In this document: positions 43,297 to 52,585 of the stretch, in pieces
How the letters are laid out: every line of letters starts with the position of its first letter
How positions within the stretch are numbered: position 1 is the stretch's first letter
Position numbers and translations under genes: made by a program
From: Micrococcales bacterium
GTDB taxonomy: Bacteria > Actinomycetota > Actinomycetes > Actinomycetales > Microbacteriaceae
NCBI GenBank assembly: GCA_017306245.1
Contig: JAFKIY010000003.1
Coordinates: forward strand, 1-64,000
Reading direction: 5' to 3'
Length of the DNA: 64,000 nt
The notes under the pieces: model-generated
Seen by the model: only the letters and a program-made list of their open reading frames with translations
What the model was told of the DNA's origin: nothing
Databases searched by the model: none

Positions 43297-44481
43297 CTAT
43301 CCCGCGTTCGCCTTGAGCCACTGGAACGGATCAACGGCAACACCATCCGGGCGGATTTCAAGATGCAGGTGGGAACCCGTTGAGGCCCCAGTGCTTCCCA
43401 CCAGTCCGATCTGGTCCCCCACCTTGAGTTGATCACCCACATTCACCTGGATGCTGCCCGGGAGCATGTGTGCATACCAGCTCTCGACGCGCTGACCATT
43501 GATCACGTGTTCGACGACAACGACCTGACCGTAGCTCCAGTCCTGGTTGTTCACACCAATGACGACTCCGTCCGCGATCACGCCGATCGGAGCGCCGTTA
43601 CCCGCGAGCATGTCCAACCCTGTGTGGTTGGTCGAGCAACCGCTACAGGGCGACACCCGAGGACCGAAACCGTCGGTGATGGGCACCGCTACCGGAAACG
43701 GCCACTGGATCGACCAGGTTGGGTCGTTGGTGTAAAAGTACGTGAGGCTGCTGTAGCGAAGGAAATTCTGGTCTCGAAGAGATGTGGCCGTATACCCGTC
43801 GCGTGTCAGGGTCAGCTCTGCGGCGGGTTCCAGGCTGATCGACTGCAGGTTTGCCTTGGCGGGTACGGCGACGGCGAGGGATTGCGCAGCAGAGGAATAG
43901 AACGCGTTTGCCGGAATCGTCGTCGCCACCATCATCAGCCCGGCGGCAATCATCGCGCCAAAAGTCATCAGTTTCTTCAGCGCACGATGCTTCAAGGGCT
44001 TGCTCCTCAGCGGAGCAACTCTAGAACGCGGGATGGCGGAAACGGGCTCGCGCGGACGAGTGGTGCCGCGCGGAAGCCGTACCGGCCGAAACGCCCTCGG
44101 CTTCTTGAACGCCCTCGGCCGCCGAAGTGAAGAATCCGGTGCCGCAGAGGTTTCGGGCGCCGTTAGCTCGTGTTGTGCCCTCCCCGCTACCGGCTCCGTG
44201 GCCATAGCCGTGGCCGCCTGTTCACGCGCGCGCAGTTCACGCCGCGTAAGAGGAACGGTGGCCTCCGGGTCAAAAGACTGACCATCGCTGGAGGCTTCGG
44301 ACCCGGACTGCGACCATATTTCGCTCACGAGTAACCGAACCACATTCTTCGTGACGCCCGAGCCCTGAGCGAACGCGCACGAGTAGTCATCGACGTCGTC
44401 ACCCTGGAACTCCTCAAGATCAGCCACCCGCTCGAAGACACGGCGGATGGGCCATACAAATATTCGCATCGTCTGGCTCAT
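43297..44481 (-). CDS. M23 metallopeptidase with long cytoplasmic N-terminus
   Basis: A 394-residue protein. The first 160 residues are charged and low in hydrophobicity (with LTRRELRAREQA and Arg/Pro-rich stretches), a membrane helix lies at about 172-195 (TFGAMIAAGLMMVATTIPAN), and the M23 domain occupies about 265-390 (TDGFGPRVSPCSGCSTNHTGLD, STGSHLHLEI). The zinc ligands are intact. It is a paralogue of the protein at 31595-32479 and is read leftward, apart from other genes. An AAATCGG/CCGATTT inverted repeat lies about 85 bases upstream (44565-44580). Confidence 0.82.
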   Translation of the reverse strand: MSQTMRIFVWPIRRVFERVADLEEFQGDDVDDYSCAFAQGSGVTKNVVRLLVSEIWSQSGSEASSDGQSFDPEATVPLTRRELRAREQAATAMATEPVAGRAQHELTAPETSAAPDSSLRRPRAFKKPRAFRPVRLPRGTTRPREPVSAIPRSRVAPLRSKPLKHRALKKLMTFGAMIAAGLMMVATTIPANAFYSSAAQSLAVAVPAKANLQSISLEPAAELTLTRDGYTATSLRDQNFLRYSSLTYFYTNDPTWSIQWPFPVAVPITDGFGPRVSPCSGCSTNHTGLDMLAGNGAPIGVIADGVVIGVNNQDWSYGQVVVVEHVINGQRVESWYAHMLPGSIQVNVGDQLKVGDQIGLVGSTGASTGSHLHLEIRPDGVAVDPFQWLKANAG

Positions 44482-44620
44482 AGAAAACGAATCTCATAGA
44501 GGATAGTGGGGCATCCTGAGAAAACGCCCCCCAAAGGCACTGGACGTCGTGTTAAACGCAACTAAAATCGGTTCCGATTTGCCTGGAACAAACCCTGTGG
44601 TCAGGCTACTGTGACTAACC

Positions 44621-44770
44621 GCAACTCAGTTCCTGAGGAAGTCTTTGCGCATCTGGCCCTTGGTGTGACGGGATGGCGGGTTCGGGGACCATCGTGTTCA
44701 TGATGCCGCCCAGGTGCGATTCCCAGGGGTCAGTTGCACGGCGGATGAGCACGCCACGCGCACGAAGCAG
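44621..44770 (-). pseudogene. internally deleted remnant of the type II GAPDH gene
   Basis: Bases 44621-44653 equal the 3' end of the GAPDH gene at 63061-63093, and 44654-44770 match 63513-63626 closely; the roughly 420 bases between are missing. The remnant runs straight into a permease fragment. The rightward open frame that starts here is antisense to GAPDH and not a gene. Confidence 0.8.
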
Positions 44771-44772
44771 AG

Positions 44773-45035
44773 GCGCGATCTACTACCTGATCATGGACAT
44801 CGCCATCCATTGGGGGCTACTGACAAAGCTCTGCACTCGCATCGACTTCAACCCGGTGATCGTTGTTGCCGCCATCATTCTTGACGTGGCCGTACTCGCA
44901 GCGTTCGTCTGGGTCAGGGCGTCCACAGACGCACTGAGTCTTTATGTCGCCGGCGCGGGAATTGTTCTCATCGTTGCCGGCCAGCGTCTCCTCATGCACT
45001 CTCACACCCGCGCCGACGGCACAATGGACATGTAG
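44773..45035 (+). pseudogene. 3' remnant of the APC permease gene
   Basis: Bases 44773-45035 match the last 263 bases of the permease gene (42997-43259), from GAIYYLIMDIAIHWGLL to the shared ending RADGTMDM or RSDGTMDM and stop. Everything before the last helices is absent and replaced by GAPDH-derived sequence. Confidence 0.85.
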
Positions 45036-45045
45036 GCATGAGAGG

Positions 45046-47835
45046 TTATGTCCTTGCTGCGGCGTAGGTGGCCGGGGCGGCCTTGAAGGTGGCCGCGCAG
45101 TGGCTGGAGCAGAAGTGATATGTGGATCCCTCGTACTCGGCACTGTCGGCTGAGTTAGCGGTGTCGACACTCATCCCGCACACGGGGTCGGTGACGATTT
45201 CGGACTTCTGGGACATGTTTTCCTCCATTGGCGTTGCGGTTGGGTTATCTTTTTCATCGCGTCCGATCTCCACCACTGGTTCAGCGGATGAAACGCGGAC
45301 GACCTCGGGGATTGGGTGTGCATTAAAACGGCGCAGCCGGTTAGCGTTGGCGACCACGGAGAGCGAAGACAGTGCCATGGCCAGCGCAGCGATCATCGGG
45401 CTCAGCATTAGCCCGAAGGCGGGGTAGAGAACCCCCGCCGCGATCGGGATGCCGACGCCGTTGTACAGGAAGGCAAACAACAGGTTCTGCCGGATGTTGC
45501 GCATCGTCGCCCTAGATAGGTCCACAGCCGTGACGAGCCCGGACAGGGCCCCGGAGATCAAGGTGATGTCCGAGGACTCGATGGCCACGTCCGTACCAGT
45601 ACCGATGGCGGAACCGACGTCGGCCTGCGCCAGAGCCGGGGCGTCATTGATGCCGTCGCCGACCATCCCGACGACTTTGCCCTCTGCCTGAAGACGCTTG
45701 ACCTCAGCAGCCTTGTGCTCGGGCATGACCTCCGCCACAACCCGGGTGATGCCAACCTCGCGGGCGATGGCCGCCGCGGTGTCCCGGTTGTCACCGGTCA
45801 TCATGACAACTTCGATGCCTCGCTTTTGTAACGCTGCCACGGCCGCCGCCGATCCTTCCTTAACTGTATCGGCGACGCCAACCACACCCGCGGCGTGCCC
45901 GTCCACCGCCACCAGTATCGGGGTCTTGCCGTCACCGGCCAGACGACGGAGGACGATGTTCAGCGAATCCGGGTCGATCCCTGCCGCGGACAGCAACCGC
46001 GCGTTACCGACAAGCACCTCCCGGCCGGCCACCAGCGCGCGCACGCCCTGACCGGTGATGGAGTCGAACGCGGTCGCCTCGGGAAGGCTAAGCCCGCGCT
46101 CGCGCGCCCCCGCCACGATCGCCGCGGCCAGCGGGTGCTCGGAGGAAACCTCCACTGCCGCCACCAATGCCAGCAGCTCGTCCGGGACGAACCCGCCGGT
46201 CGGTAGCACGTCGGTCAACGCCGGTGCACCCTTGGTAATGGTGCCGGTCTTGTCCAGTACGACCGTGTCGAGCTTGTGAGCGGTCTCCAGGGCTTCCGCG
46301 GAGCGGATCAGGATGCCGTTCGTAGCACCCTTGCCGGTGCCGACCGTGATCGACATCGGTGTGGCCAAACCCAGGGCACACGGGCACGCGATGATGAGGA
46401 CCGATACGGCGGCCACCAGCGCGAAGATGAATGCCGGCGGTGGACCCACCAGCGCCCACACCACGAAGGTCCAGATCGCGATGGTGATGACCGCTGGCAC
46501 AAAGTAGCTCGAGACCTTGTCCACCAACCGCTGGATGGGGGCCTTCGACCCCTGCGCCTCCCGCACCAGCTTGATGATCTGGGCCAGCATTGTCTCCGCG
46601 CCAACCTTGGTGGCGGTGTACCGGAACGAGCCCGTCTGATTGATCGTGGCACCGATGACCGTGTCACCCGTCTGCTTCGTCAACGGGATCGGCTCACCGG
46701 TGATCATCGACTCATCCACGGCTGACGTGCCTTCCAGCACTTCGCCGTCCACCGGGAGTTTTTCGCCCGGCCGGACCACCAGGACGTCGCCGGCCACGAC
46801 CTCGTCGATCCGAATTTCCAGCTCCTCGCCCCCGCGGATCACCCGGGCAGTCCGTGGCTGAAGTCCGATCAAGGACCGGATCGCTTCGCCGGTACCAGCT
46901 TTGGCCCTGGTCTCCAGTAGCCGGCCCAGCAGGATGAGGGTGATGATGACGCCGACGGCCTCGTAATACACCTCGCGCAGGTCCGCCGGCAGTACGGCGG
47001 GGAAGAATGTCACAACGAGGCTGTAGCCGTACGCGGCGATGGTTCCCAACGTAATGAGCGAGTTCATGTCGGCGGTGCGGTGGGACAGCGCCAGCCACCC
47101 CGTCCGATGGATCGGCCATCCGGTATAGAACATCACCGGCGTGACCAGTGCCAACTGGAACCACCTGTTTATCAGCAGGTCCGGGATCCAGGCGGCACCG
47201 AACACCTCGACAGACATCACTGCGAACACAATGGGGATGCTGAGGATCGCACCGAGGATCACCCGCCGCTTCAGATCGGCGCTCTCCGCCGCCCGCTCCC
47301 GCACCTCGGAGTCGCCGGAAAACGCTATCGAGTCGTTGTCGTCGGTCCGGTTGCTGGCCGGCGGATTGCTGGCAGGCGGCGCGTCAGTAACATTCCCGCC
47401 CGTCTCGCGCACGGAACCGCCCCCGGACGCGACCGCCCCCCCACTGACGGGCTCCAGCTCACGCTCGAGCACCTGAACACGACCGCGTATCATGTTCATG
47501 CCGCAGGCGAACCCGAAGTCGCCGGTGGCCTGAGGTGTGAACTCGATCGTGGTGGTCTCCCACGCCGGCAGGAGCTGGTTGATCTTGAAGTCGGGCATGA
47601 CCACGCGGGACGAGCAGTCTCCCGCCTCTAGTCGGTCGAACTCCATCCGCACCGGTACACCGCGGACGACCTGAACCACGTCCGGGCCGTACCCGCCCTG
47701 CACTTTGATCTTGACCACCTGAACGCCGTTATCCATTTCGGCTTGGCCGGCCTTCTTCGGCGCAAAGAAGAACCAGGCAAGAAAACCAGTGAGAGCGAGG
47801 GCGCTGATGACTATGACAACATCCGAAATAGTCAT
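45046..47835 (-). CDS. copA: copper-exporting P-type ATPase with N-terminal cupredoxin and C-terminal YHS domains
   Basis: A 929-residue pump. An N-terminal membrane anchor (about 5-24) and a cupredoxin-like domain (about 38-123, with Cys74 and GFACGMNM at Cys111) precede the P1B ATPase core. Its metal-site CPC is at 484-486 (IACPCALG), the phosphorylated Asp in DKTGT at 528-532, followed by MMTGDNRDT and [11 protein letters not shown]. The last 45 residues are a YHS domain ([12 protein letters not shown], then YHFCSSHC). The CPC class exports Cu(I). No HMA domain is fused; the separate HMA protein is encoded just upstream with an ATGA overlap. ATG 47835 has GGAGG upstream. Confidence 0.93.
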   Translation of the reverse strand: MTISDVVIVISALALTGFLAWFFFAPKKAGQAEMDNGVQVVKIKVQGGYGPDVVQVVRGVPVRMEFDRLEAGDCSSRVVMPDFKINQLLPAWETTTIEFTPQATGDFGFACGMNMIRGRVQVLERELEPVSGGAVASGGGSVRETGGNVTDAPPASNPPASNRTDDNDSIAFSGDSEVRERAAESADLKRRVILGAILSIPIVFAVMSVEVFGAAWIPDLLINRWFQLALVTPVMFYTGWPIHRTGWLALSHRTADMNSLITLGTIAAYGYSLVVTFFPAVLPADLREVYYEAVGVIITLILLGRLLETRAKAGTGEAIRSLIGLQPRTARVIRGGEELEIRIDEVVAGDVLVVRPGEKLPVDGEVLEGTSAVDESMITGEPIPLTKQTGDTVIGATINQTGSFRYTATKVGAETMLAQIIKLVREAQGSKAPIQRLVDKVSSYFVPAVITIAIWTFVVWALVGPPPAFIFALVAAVSVLIIACPCALGLATPMSITVGTGKGATNGILIRSAEALETAHKLDTVVLDKTGTITKGAPALTDVLPTGGFVPDELLALVAAVEVSSEHPLAAAIVAGARERGLSLPEATAFDSITGQGVRALVAGREVLVGNARLLSAAGIDPDSLNIVLRRLAGDGKTPILVAVDGHAAGVVGVADTVKEGSAAAVAALQKRGIEVVMMTGDNRDTAAAIAREVGITRVVAEVMPEHKAAEVKRLQAEGKVVGMVGDGINDAPALAQADVGSAIGTGTDVAIESSDITLISGALSGLVTAVDLSRATMRNIRQNLLFAFLYNGVGIPIAAGVLYPAFGLMLSPMIAALAMALSSLSVVANANRLRRFNAHPIPEVVRVSSAEPVVEIGRDEKDNPTATPMEENMSQKSEIVTDPVCGMSVDTANSADSAEYEGSTYHFCSSHCAATFKAAPATYAAART

Positions 47836-48155
47836 GACCGAGCACCTCCAATCCAAAGTTCGTCGTTATTCTGAAGTCGGGGGAGTTCGCGTGCCGCAAG
47901 AAGCCGTTTTGCGCCGCCGCGGGGGCGCGGGCCAGAGCCAGCGGTGATAGAGGCAAAACCAGCCTGCTGAATCGCGGCCCGCATCGTTTCGATACTGAGT
48001 TCTGTAGTGCTGCCGACGACCATCACCGCGGAACCTCCCGGTGATAGATCGGCGGTCACGGTGTTCACACCCTTGATCTCCCGCACCCGCTCGAGCAGTT
48101 CGCCAAGGCAAACCCCGCAGTTGGGCCCGCGAACGGTGAATGTGCTGGTGCACAT
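47832..48155 (-). CDS. copZ: CopZ-like HMA copper chaperone
   Basis: A 107-residue protein with a heavy-metal-associated domain (about 1-72). The metal motif reads GPNCGVC, a Cys-x2-Cys in the usual place, followed by [20 protein letters not shown]. The last 35 residues are an unassigned basic tail. It should carry Cu(I) to the pump encoded next, with which it is translationally coupled. A CsoR-like operator lies 25 bases upstream. Confidence 0.88.
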   Translation of the reverse strand: MCTSTFTVRGPNCGVCLGELLERVREIKGVNTVTADLSPGGSAVMVVGSTTELSIETMRAAIQQAGFASITAGSGPRPRGGAKRLLAARELPRLQNNDELWIGGARS

Positions 48156-48179
48156 CGCAGCCTCCTCAGTTGCCCCAAG

Positions 48180-48198
48180 GATACCCTAGGGGGGTATC
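48180..48198 (-). promoter_or_regulatory. CsoR-like copper operator before copZ
   Basis: GATACCCTAGGGGGGTATC is an inverted repeat of the form established for copper-sensing CsoR repressors. On the leftward strand a TTATATT stretch just upstream could be the -10 box, which would place the operator across the transcription start. No csoR gene is seen in the window. Confidence 0.75.
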
Positions 48199-48300
48199 TC
48201 TCAATATAATTGTCTGTACCCAAAAAGTCCAGAGTCTGAAGATGGATATCCGGTGAACGGTTGCGGGAGGCTCGGCAACCTCCCCAGGGTGGTGAGCACC

Positions 48301-48398
48301 TTCCCTCACACTGAGCGACATCCTGGAGGCCTACGATGTGTTCGGGCAGGCCGCCGAAACAAAGGCTCTGAAAGTTGTGTGAACGCATAAGTGGCGGT
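48301..48398 (+). pseudogene. 3' remnant of the alcohol dehydrogenase gene
   Basis: The sequence from CTGAGCGACATCCTGGAGGC through the region after the stop matches the end of the intact dehydrogenase (about 62919-63012), with several substitutions and a lost T that shifts the frame just before the stop. Everything upstream of the last 30 codons is missing. Confidence 0.8.
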
Positions 48399-48444
48399 GC
48401 TTGGCCTGCCCTGCATACGGCGTCGTGCCCGGTCCACGAAGGGA

Positions 48445-48560
48445 TGAGTTGCCCGATGCTACTTGTTTCGGTGTCGAATCGACAAAAATGCCGGACCGCT
48501 CCACATCGTAGTTGAGAGCCTCTGCCGGTCGGTTGACTTGAGCAATGACAGAATTCCTCG
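48445..48560 (-). pseudogene. 5'-region remnant of the type II GAPDH gene
   Basis: Read leftward, the piece encodes PAEALNYDVERSGIFVDSTP then KQVASGN, matching the GAPDH region at about 63815-63900 (LIERSDIIVDSTPKHVAAGN). The rest of the gene is absent. Together with the adjacent dehydrogenase end it keeps the convergent order of the intact pair at 61947-64000. Confidence 0.7.
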
Positions 48561-48730
48561 GACGAGGAGAGTGAACGTGCCGGCGAATACGGGCTGGAAG
48601 CTCTCGAAAAATTGCGAGATTCGCCGCCGCGTAGTGATACCTGGCCCCTTCCATGCGCCGAGCCAATGACATAGACCGTGTCCAAGTTGCGCTCCATTCT
48701 GGCCCGATTCACGAGGGTTCAGGGGGTCGA

Positions 48731-49021
48731 CTATTTGTGTCTGAACAGTTTGCTGAGGAGTGGGAAGGAGTTGGTGTCGGGTGGAGGTGGGAGTGCTCTG
48801 CGTCGGGCGCGTTCGAGCGCAATCGTTATGCGTCCGGCGAGGATGAAGGCGGCGGCGAAAATAAGCGCACTGAGCCCGAAACTGACACCGACAAGGGGGC
48901 TCGGTGGTGCGGAAACAGCAGCGCTGATTGCCGCGGCGGCCAAGACCATGATGACGATCAGGAACACCAGCCAGCGGTGCGCTCGTCTGCTCGGGGATTG
49001 GCCGCTCCGGGGGGATGACAT
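48731..49021 (-). CDS. small two-helix membrane protein coupled to cytochrome b
   Basis: A 96-residue protein from ATG 49021, overlapping the cytochrome b stop (ATGA). Helices lie at about 16-36 (LVFLIVIMVLAAAAISAAVS) and 43-64, and the tail is basic (LERARRRALPPPPDTNSF). It is probably an accessory subunit of the cytochrome b complex; no family recognised. Confidence 0.65.
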   Translation of the reverse strand: MSSPRSGQSPSRRAHRWLVFLIVIMVLAAAAISAAVSAPPSPLVGVSFGLSALIFAAAFILAGRITIALERARRRALPPPPDTNSFPLLSKLFRHK

Positions 49022-50124
49022 CACATGCCCAAATGGTTTTGGGCTGGTGTGAGGATCATGATGATACTCAACGCAATCAGAGCAACCAGAAGCATGGCGG
49101 CGAGGGTCATGGCAACCGGGCGCTGCCGCCATGCTCGTTTCTTGTTGCGGTCGACGAACGGCAAGACTGCCAGGATGGCGAAGAAGGCGATTTCACCCCA
49201 CAGGATGGCGGACAGTCCGAACCAGTTCTCCAGCGTGAACGGCCACCAGAACATCCACGGCGGTCTGGTGATTTCGATCCCCGTCACGGGGGGCGAGCCG
49301 ATGGCTGCAGGCAAGAGTATCGCGAGGATGCCGAGGATGCCGGTCAAAGCGATTCCGAAGGCCACCAGTCGGCGGATGTGTCGTGTGAACGGTTGGGTGG
49401 GCTCGGCTGCGGCCGCCTGCTCACTGGATTCCCCAACAGGCAAGCTCGGGTGTGGGGACATGTGGTGCCGTTTGACCAACAGGAAATGCAGGATGACAAG
49501 CACGAGGATGATTCCGGGAATGATCACCACGTGAGCGCCATAGAGCCGCAACAGGATTGAGATTTGGCCGGAGAAGTTGGGGGAGAACCAGAAGCCGAGT
49601 CCGCCAAGAAGATTGCCGATTTCGAGGTTGTGGCCAAGAGCCTCGAAACCTTCCTGGTCCCACTTCAGCACCGTCCCGGTGAAGATGGCGAAGGTGACCA
49701 GTCCGAACATGGCAACCCCAACCAGCCAGTTTCCCTCCCGCGGTTTCTTGTAGGAGCCGCTGAAAAACACACGGATCAGATGCAACAGGGCAGTCACATA
49801 CATGGCTTGTGCAGCCCAGTAGTGCACCCCTCGGAACAGCCCACCCCACGGGTTGGATTGGACAGCGCGGACTGACGTGTTTGCCAGTTCCGGCACCGGC
49901 GCATAAAACTGTGAGAGAACAATGCCGGTCACGATGAGCAACACGAAGCTGATGGCGGTTATCCCGCCGAGCGTCCACGCGAACCGGTTGGCATGCTCGG
50001 GTACCGGGTAGGCGAGCGCGGAGATCCCCATCCGCTCGTCGATCGCGGCCCAAGCCTTCCGGTACCAGGTCGGGGATTTCAGAGTTGCGGTGGCTTGTTC
50101 AGCGTCAACGAGTTCAGCGGGCAT
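49021..50124 (-). CDS. cytochrome b, bc1/b6-type N-terminal domain
   Basis: A 367-residue diheme membrane cytochrome. The four heme-ligating histidines are in place: His101 and His115 in GVHYWAAQAMYVTALLHLIR, and His198 and His213 in GAHVVIIPG and VILHFLL. The KKPREGNWLVG motif after helix B is conserved. The C-terminal part has three further helices. ATG 50124 overlaps the preceding gene by about ten bases; GTG 50133 is an alternative. No Rieske protein, cytochrome c1 or other quinol-oxidation partner is encoded nearby, so the electron partner is unknown. Confidence 0.87.
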   Translation of the reverse strand: MPAELVDAEQATATLKSPTWYRKAWAAIDERMGISALAYPVPEHANRFAWTLGGITAISFVLLIVTGIVLSQFYAPVPELANTSVRAVQSNPWGGLFRGVHYWAAQAMYVTALLHLIRVFFSGSYKKPREGNWLVGVAMFGLVTFAIFTGTVLKWDQEGFEALGHNLEIGNLLGGLGFWFSPNFSGQISILLRLYGAHVVIIPGIILVLVILHFLLVKRHHMSPHPSLPVGESSEQAAAAEPTQPFTRHIRRLVAFGIALTGILGILAILLPAAIGSPPVTGIEITRPPWMFWWPFTLENWFGLSAILWGEIAFFAILAVLPFVDRNKKRAWRQRPVAMTLAAMLLVALIALSIIMILTPAQNHLGM

Positions 50125-50758
50125 CGCTTTCACTGCCTTTCGATTCGAGGGGTGTTGATTGGGTCTTGTCCTCGCCTGCGAGAATGTCGTGGCGCAGCTC
50201 CCGCAGTCCTTGGCGAGGACGAAGCCACATCGCAAGGATGGTGCCGCCAACGGCGGCCAACACCGAGAGCACGAGGAAGGCCCAGTCTGTGCCGGTGAGC
50301 GGACCTTGAGCATACGGGGCCAGCATTGTGGTGGTTCCGGTCTCTTCACCCACTGCCGGCTTCAGCGCCGCCACCGCTTCAGTGATGGACCCTTGAAGGA
50401 GAGTCTGAGCGGTCTTGGTGTCTCCGGCCGATAGGGCCGTCTTTGCTTGCTCGACTTCGGCGACGTCTACCCCGTCCTGATCTTCAGCGATGAGTACTTC
50501 ATCCACTTTCTCCAGCGCTTTCATGGTGCCTGCGGGAGAGGTGTCGTTGACCAGATAGCTCAATGCCTGCTGCACGATCACGTAACCCTCGGTGACGCCG
50601 TCGCCACCGTGAGCCCAAGCCGGCGGGCCGACGACACTGACGCCAAGGAGGGCCAAAACGAGAGAAAAGAATGCGAATCGCCGGACTCGCCCAACCCGCA
50701 AGTTCCCGCGGTGGGAGAGCCCGTTCTGGGCCATGACGTTGCCACTGGTGCGGTGCAT
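50114..50758 (-). CDS. exported protein with C-terminal membrane anchor, cytochrome b partner
   Basis: A 214-residue protein: signal peptide (about 1-49, ending GPPAWAHG), an acidic helical extracytoplasmic domain (about 50-155), a membrane helix (about 160-180, WAFLVLSVLAAVGGTILAMW) and a charged cytoplasmic tail. The mature protein begins HGGDG, a possible metal-binding end. ATG 50758 has GGAGG six bases upstream. It overlaps cytochrome b and probably forms a complex with it; no family recognised. Confidence 0.65.
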   Translation of the reverse strand: MHRTSGNVMAQNGLSHRGNLRVGRVRRFAFFSLVLALLGVSVVGPPAWAHGGDGVTEGYVIVQQALSYLVNDTSPAGTMKALEKVDEVLIAEDQDGVDVAEVEQAKTALSAGDTKTAQTLLQGSITEAVAALKPAVGEETGTTTMLAPYAQGPLTGTDWAFLVLSVLAAVGGTILAMWLRPRQGLRELRHDILAGEDKTQSTPLESKGSESDAR

Positions 50759-51109
50759 GCGAACGAACCTCCATCATGGATGCTCCATTCTCGGGCACCC
50801 AGAAGCAAGAATATTCTGGACCGTTGCGCGCGCCAAGGGTCTTTAGTCCCGATGAGTTCGAAGAGCCTCAGGGGGTGCATCCCCCGCTACCCCAAACATC
50901 GATGAGTTTCGCAATCGTGCGTCCAGATCTCCCTGCCCAGACCAAAGTAAGATTCGCCGTGCCCAACACCTCAGTTGCGAGCCCTTCCTCAGCGGCGAAG
51001 CGGGCGCCAACGGGTGCAGAGTTTCGGAACTATTCAGCGGTCGCGCACGACGGGCCAGCACTCGTTGACCTGGTCACCGATCCGTAGGCGTTCTCGCTGC
51101 CACCGCGGT
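50759..51109. other. gap between the nuo operon end and the cytochrome b genes
   Basis: About 350 bases. Open frames exist on both strands (for example 50776-51087 rightward) but show no recognisable features. A palindromic AGAATATTCT at 50808-50817 could be part of a promoter for the leftward cytochrome b operon. Confidence 0.4.
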
Positions 51110-52579
51110 TCACAGCGCGAGCGGGGAGCCAACTAGTGACAGCACCACTCCACCCAAAACACCAATGATGACCACTGACGCAGCCCCCAAAATTGCAGAG
51201 TGCATCGCCCAGCGACGGCGCACAGTTCCGACATCCGCGATCGGCGTCGGGCTCGGGGCCGGCGTTGGGGTTGGGGTTACAGCAACTGAATGTCGTTCCA
51301 CCGGTCGGAAAAACATGGGTGCAAACCAGCGAAGGTAGTAGAACACGCTTGCCACGCTGTTGATCACGGCAATCACGACGAGCCAGACCAGACCACCGTC
51401 CCAGGCCGCGGTGAACGTGGTGAGTTTGCCGAAAAATATCACTGTCGGAGGTGTTCCGATAAGGCCGAGAAGACTCACAACCAGGGAACCAGCAAGCCAG
51501 GGGTGAGATCTGGCCACGCCGCGGTAATCGGCGAGAGTGCGACGAAAAGGAAACGCTGCCACCACCGCGAAGGCAGTGAGGTTCGTCGCAGCATAGCCGA
51601 CGAGGTACAACAGAAGCGACGGGAGGGCGAGGCTTGAGGCACCGGCAACAGTCACCGGCAACAGCAGGTAGCCGACCTGGCTGACGGTCGACCAGCCCAG
51701 CAACCGGCGAACATCGTCCTGCCAGAAGGCGGCGAAGTTCCCGAGCGTCATACTTGCGGCTGCCACAATCGCCAACACAAGGGGCCACTCGATGGTGCTC
51801 GGCATAATGTCCAGCAACCGAAATGCGGCAACGAGAGCACCGATTTTGGGAACGGTCGTGAGGTACGCGGCAACCGACACACCGGCGGCTTGGGTTGCAT
51901 CGGGAATCCAGAAATGTCCCGGAACACCACCGGCCTTGAACATCAACCCGCCAACGACTGCCGCAAGTCCGACGGCGAGAGCTGCCGCCGGTGCATCTCC
52001 CAGCGCCGAGCCCAGCTGTCGGTAGGATGTGCCCCCACCGATTCCGTACAGCACGGCGACCCCGACCATCATGCTGATCCCGAGGAGCGCGCCAAGGAGG
52101 TATGTCTTCAACGCTGCTTCCGCGGCGCGCGCTGAGCGGCTCATGCCGATCAACGCATAAAGCGGAATGCTGGCGAGCAGATACCCGGTCACGAGAATCA
52201 GCAGGTCGCTGGTGCCCGCCAGAACCATGGTGCCAAGCGCTGACAAAAGCAACAAGGAGTACGTTTCGCTCTCCCGCCGCGAACCACTCAGTTCCTCAAC
52301 ACCGAGCACGATGACGAAAGCGGTCGCGAGGGTGATGATGATGCGTGCCACGTTGGAGCCGACATCCACGGCAAAAGTCGAATTGAAGACGGTCATTGCC
52401 GGCCCCGCTGCCCCCGCCGCCGCCGCAATCGCTGCCGTTAGGAGTGCGATGATCGCGATCCAGCGAGCCACCACCTGACGGTTTCTGGGGAGAAAAGAGC
52501 CGGCGACAAGGGTGACGACCGCGCCGAGGAAAACCGCGATCTCCGGCAGGAGGGCGAGGATGTCAGATCCTGAATTCAC
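51110..52579 (-). CDS. nuoN: complex I-like proton-pumping subunit NuoN
   Basis: A 489-residue antiporter-like membrane subunit with about fourteen helices. The family pattern includes EAALKTYLLGALLGISMMVG, FKAGGVPGHFWIPDATQAAG (with the conserved Lys) and FWQDDVRRLLGWSTVSQVGY. It ends in a short Pro/Thr-rich loop plus a last helix. It follows nuoM by six bases at the end of the leftward nuo operon. Confidence 0.92.
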   Translation of the reverse strand: MNSGSDILALLPEIAVFLGAVVTLVAGSFLPRNRQVVARWIAIIALLTAAIAAAAGAAGPAMTVFNSTFAVDVGSNVARIIITLATAFVIVLGVEELSGSRRESETYSLLLLSALGTMVLAGTSDLLILVTGYLLASIPLYALIGMSRSARAAEAALKTYLLGALLGISMMVGVAVLYGIGGGTSYRQLGSALGDAPAAALAVGLAAVVGGLMFKAGGVPGHFWIPDATQAAGVSVAAYLTTVPKIGALVAAFRLLDIMPSTIEWPLVLAIVAAASMTLGNFAAFWQDDVRRLLGWSTVSQVGYLLLPVTVAGASSLALPSLLLYLVGYAATNLTAFAVVAAFPFRRTLADYRGVARSHPWLAGSLVVSLLGLIGTPPTVIFFGKLTTFTAAWDGGLVWLVVIAVINSVASVFYYLRWFAPMFFRPVERHSVAVTPTPTPAPSPTPIADVGTVRRRWAMHSAILGAASVVIIGVLGGVVLSLVGSPLAL

Positions 52580-52585
52580 GAGCGG

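Noticed and set aside
44673..45035. Apparent 120-residue fusion protein starting MAGSGTIVFMM
   Set aside because: Its first part is antisense to a GAPDH remnant and only the tail is in the permease frame, so it is a junction of two broken genes.
50776..51087. Rightward 103-residue frame between nuoN and the cytochrome b genes
   Set aside because: No ribosome site, no hydrophobic or motif pattern, and opposite to the neighbouring operons; left as an intergenic region.
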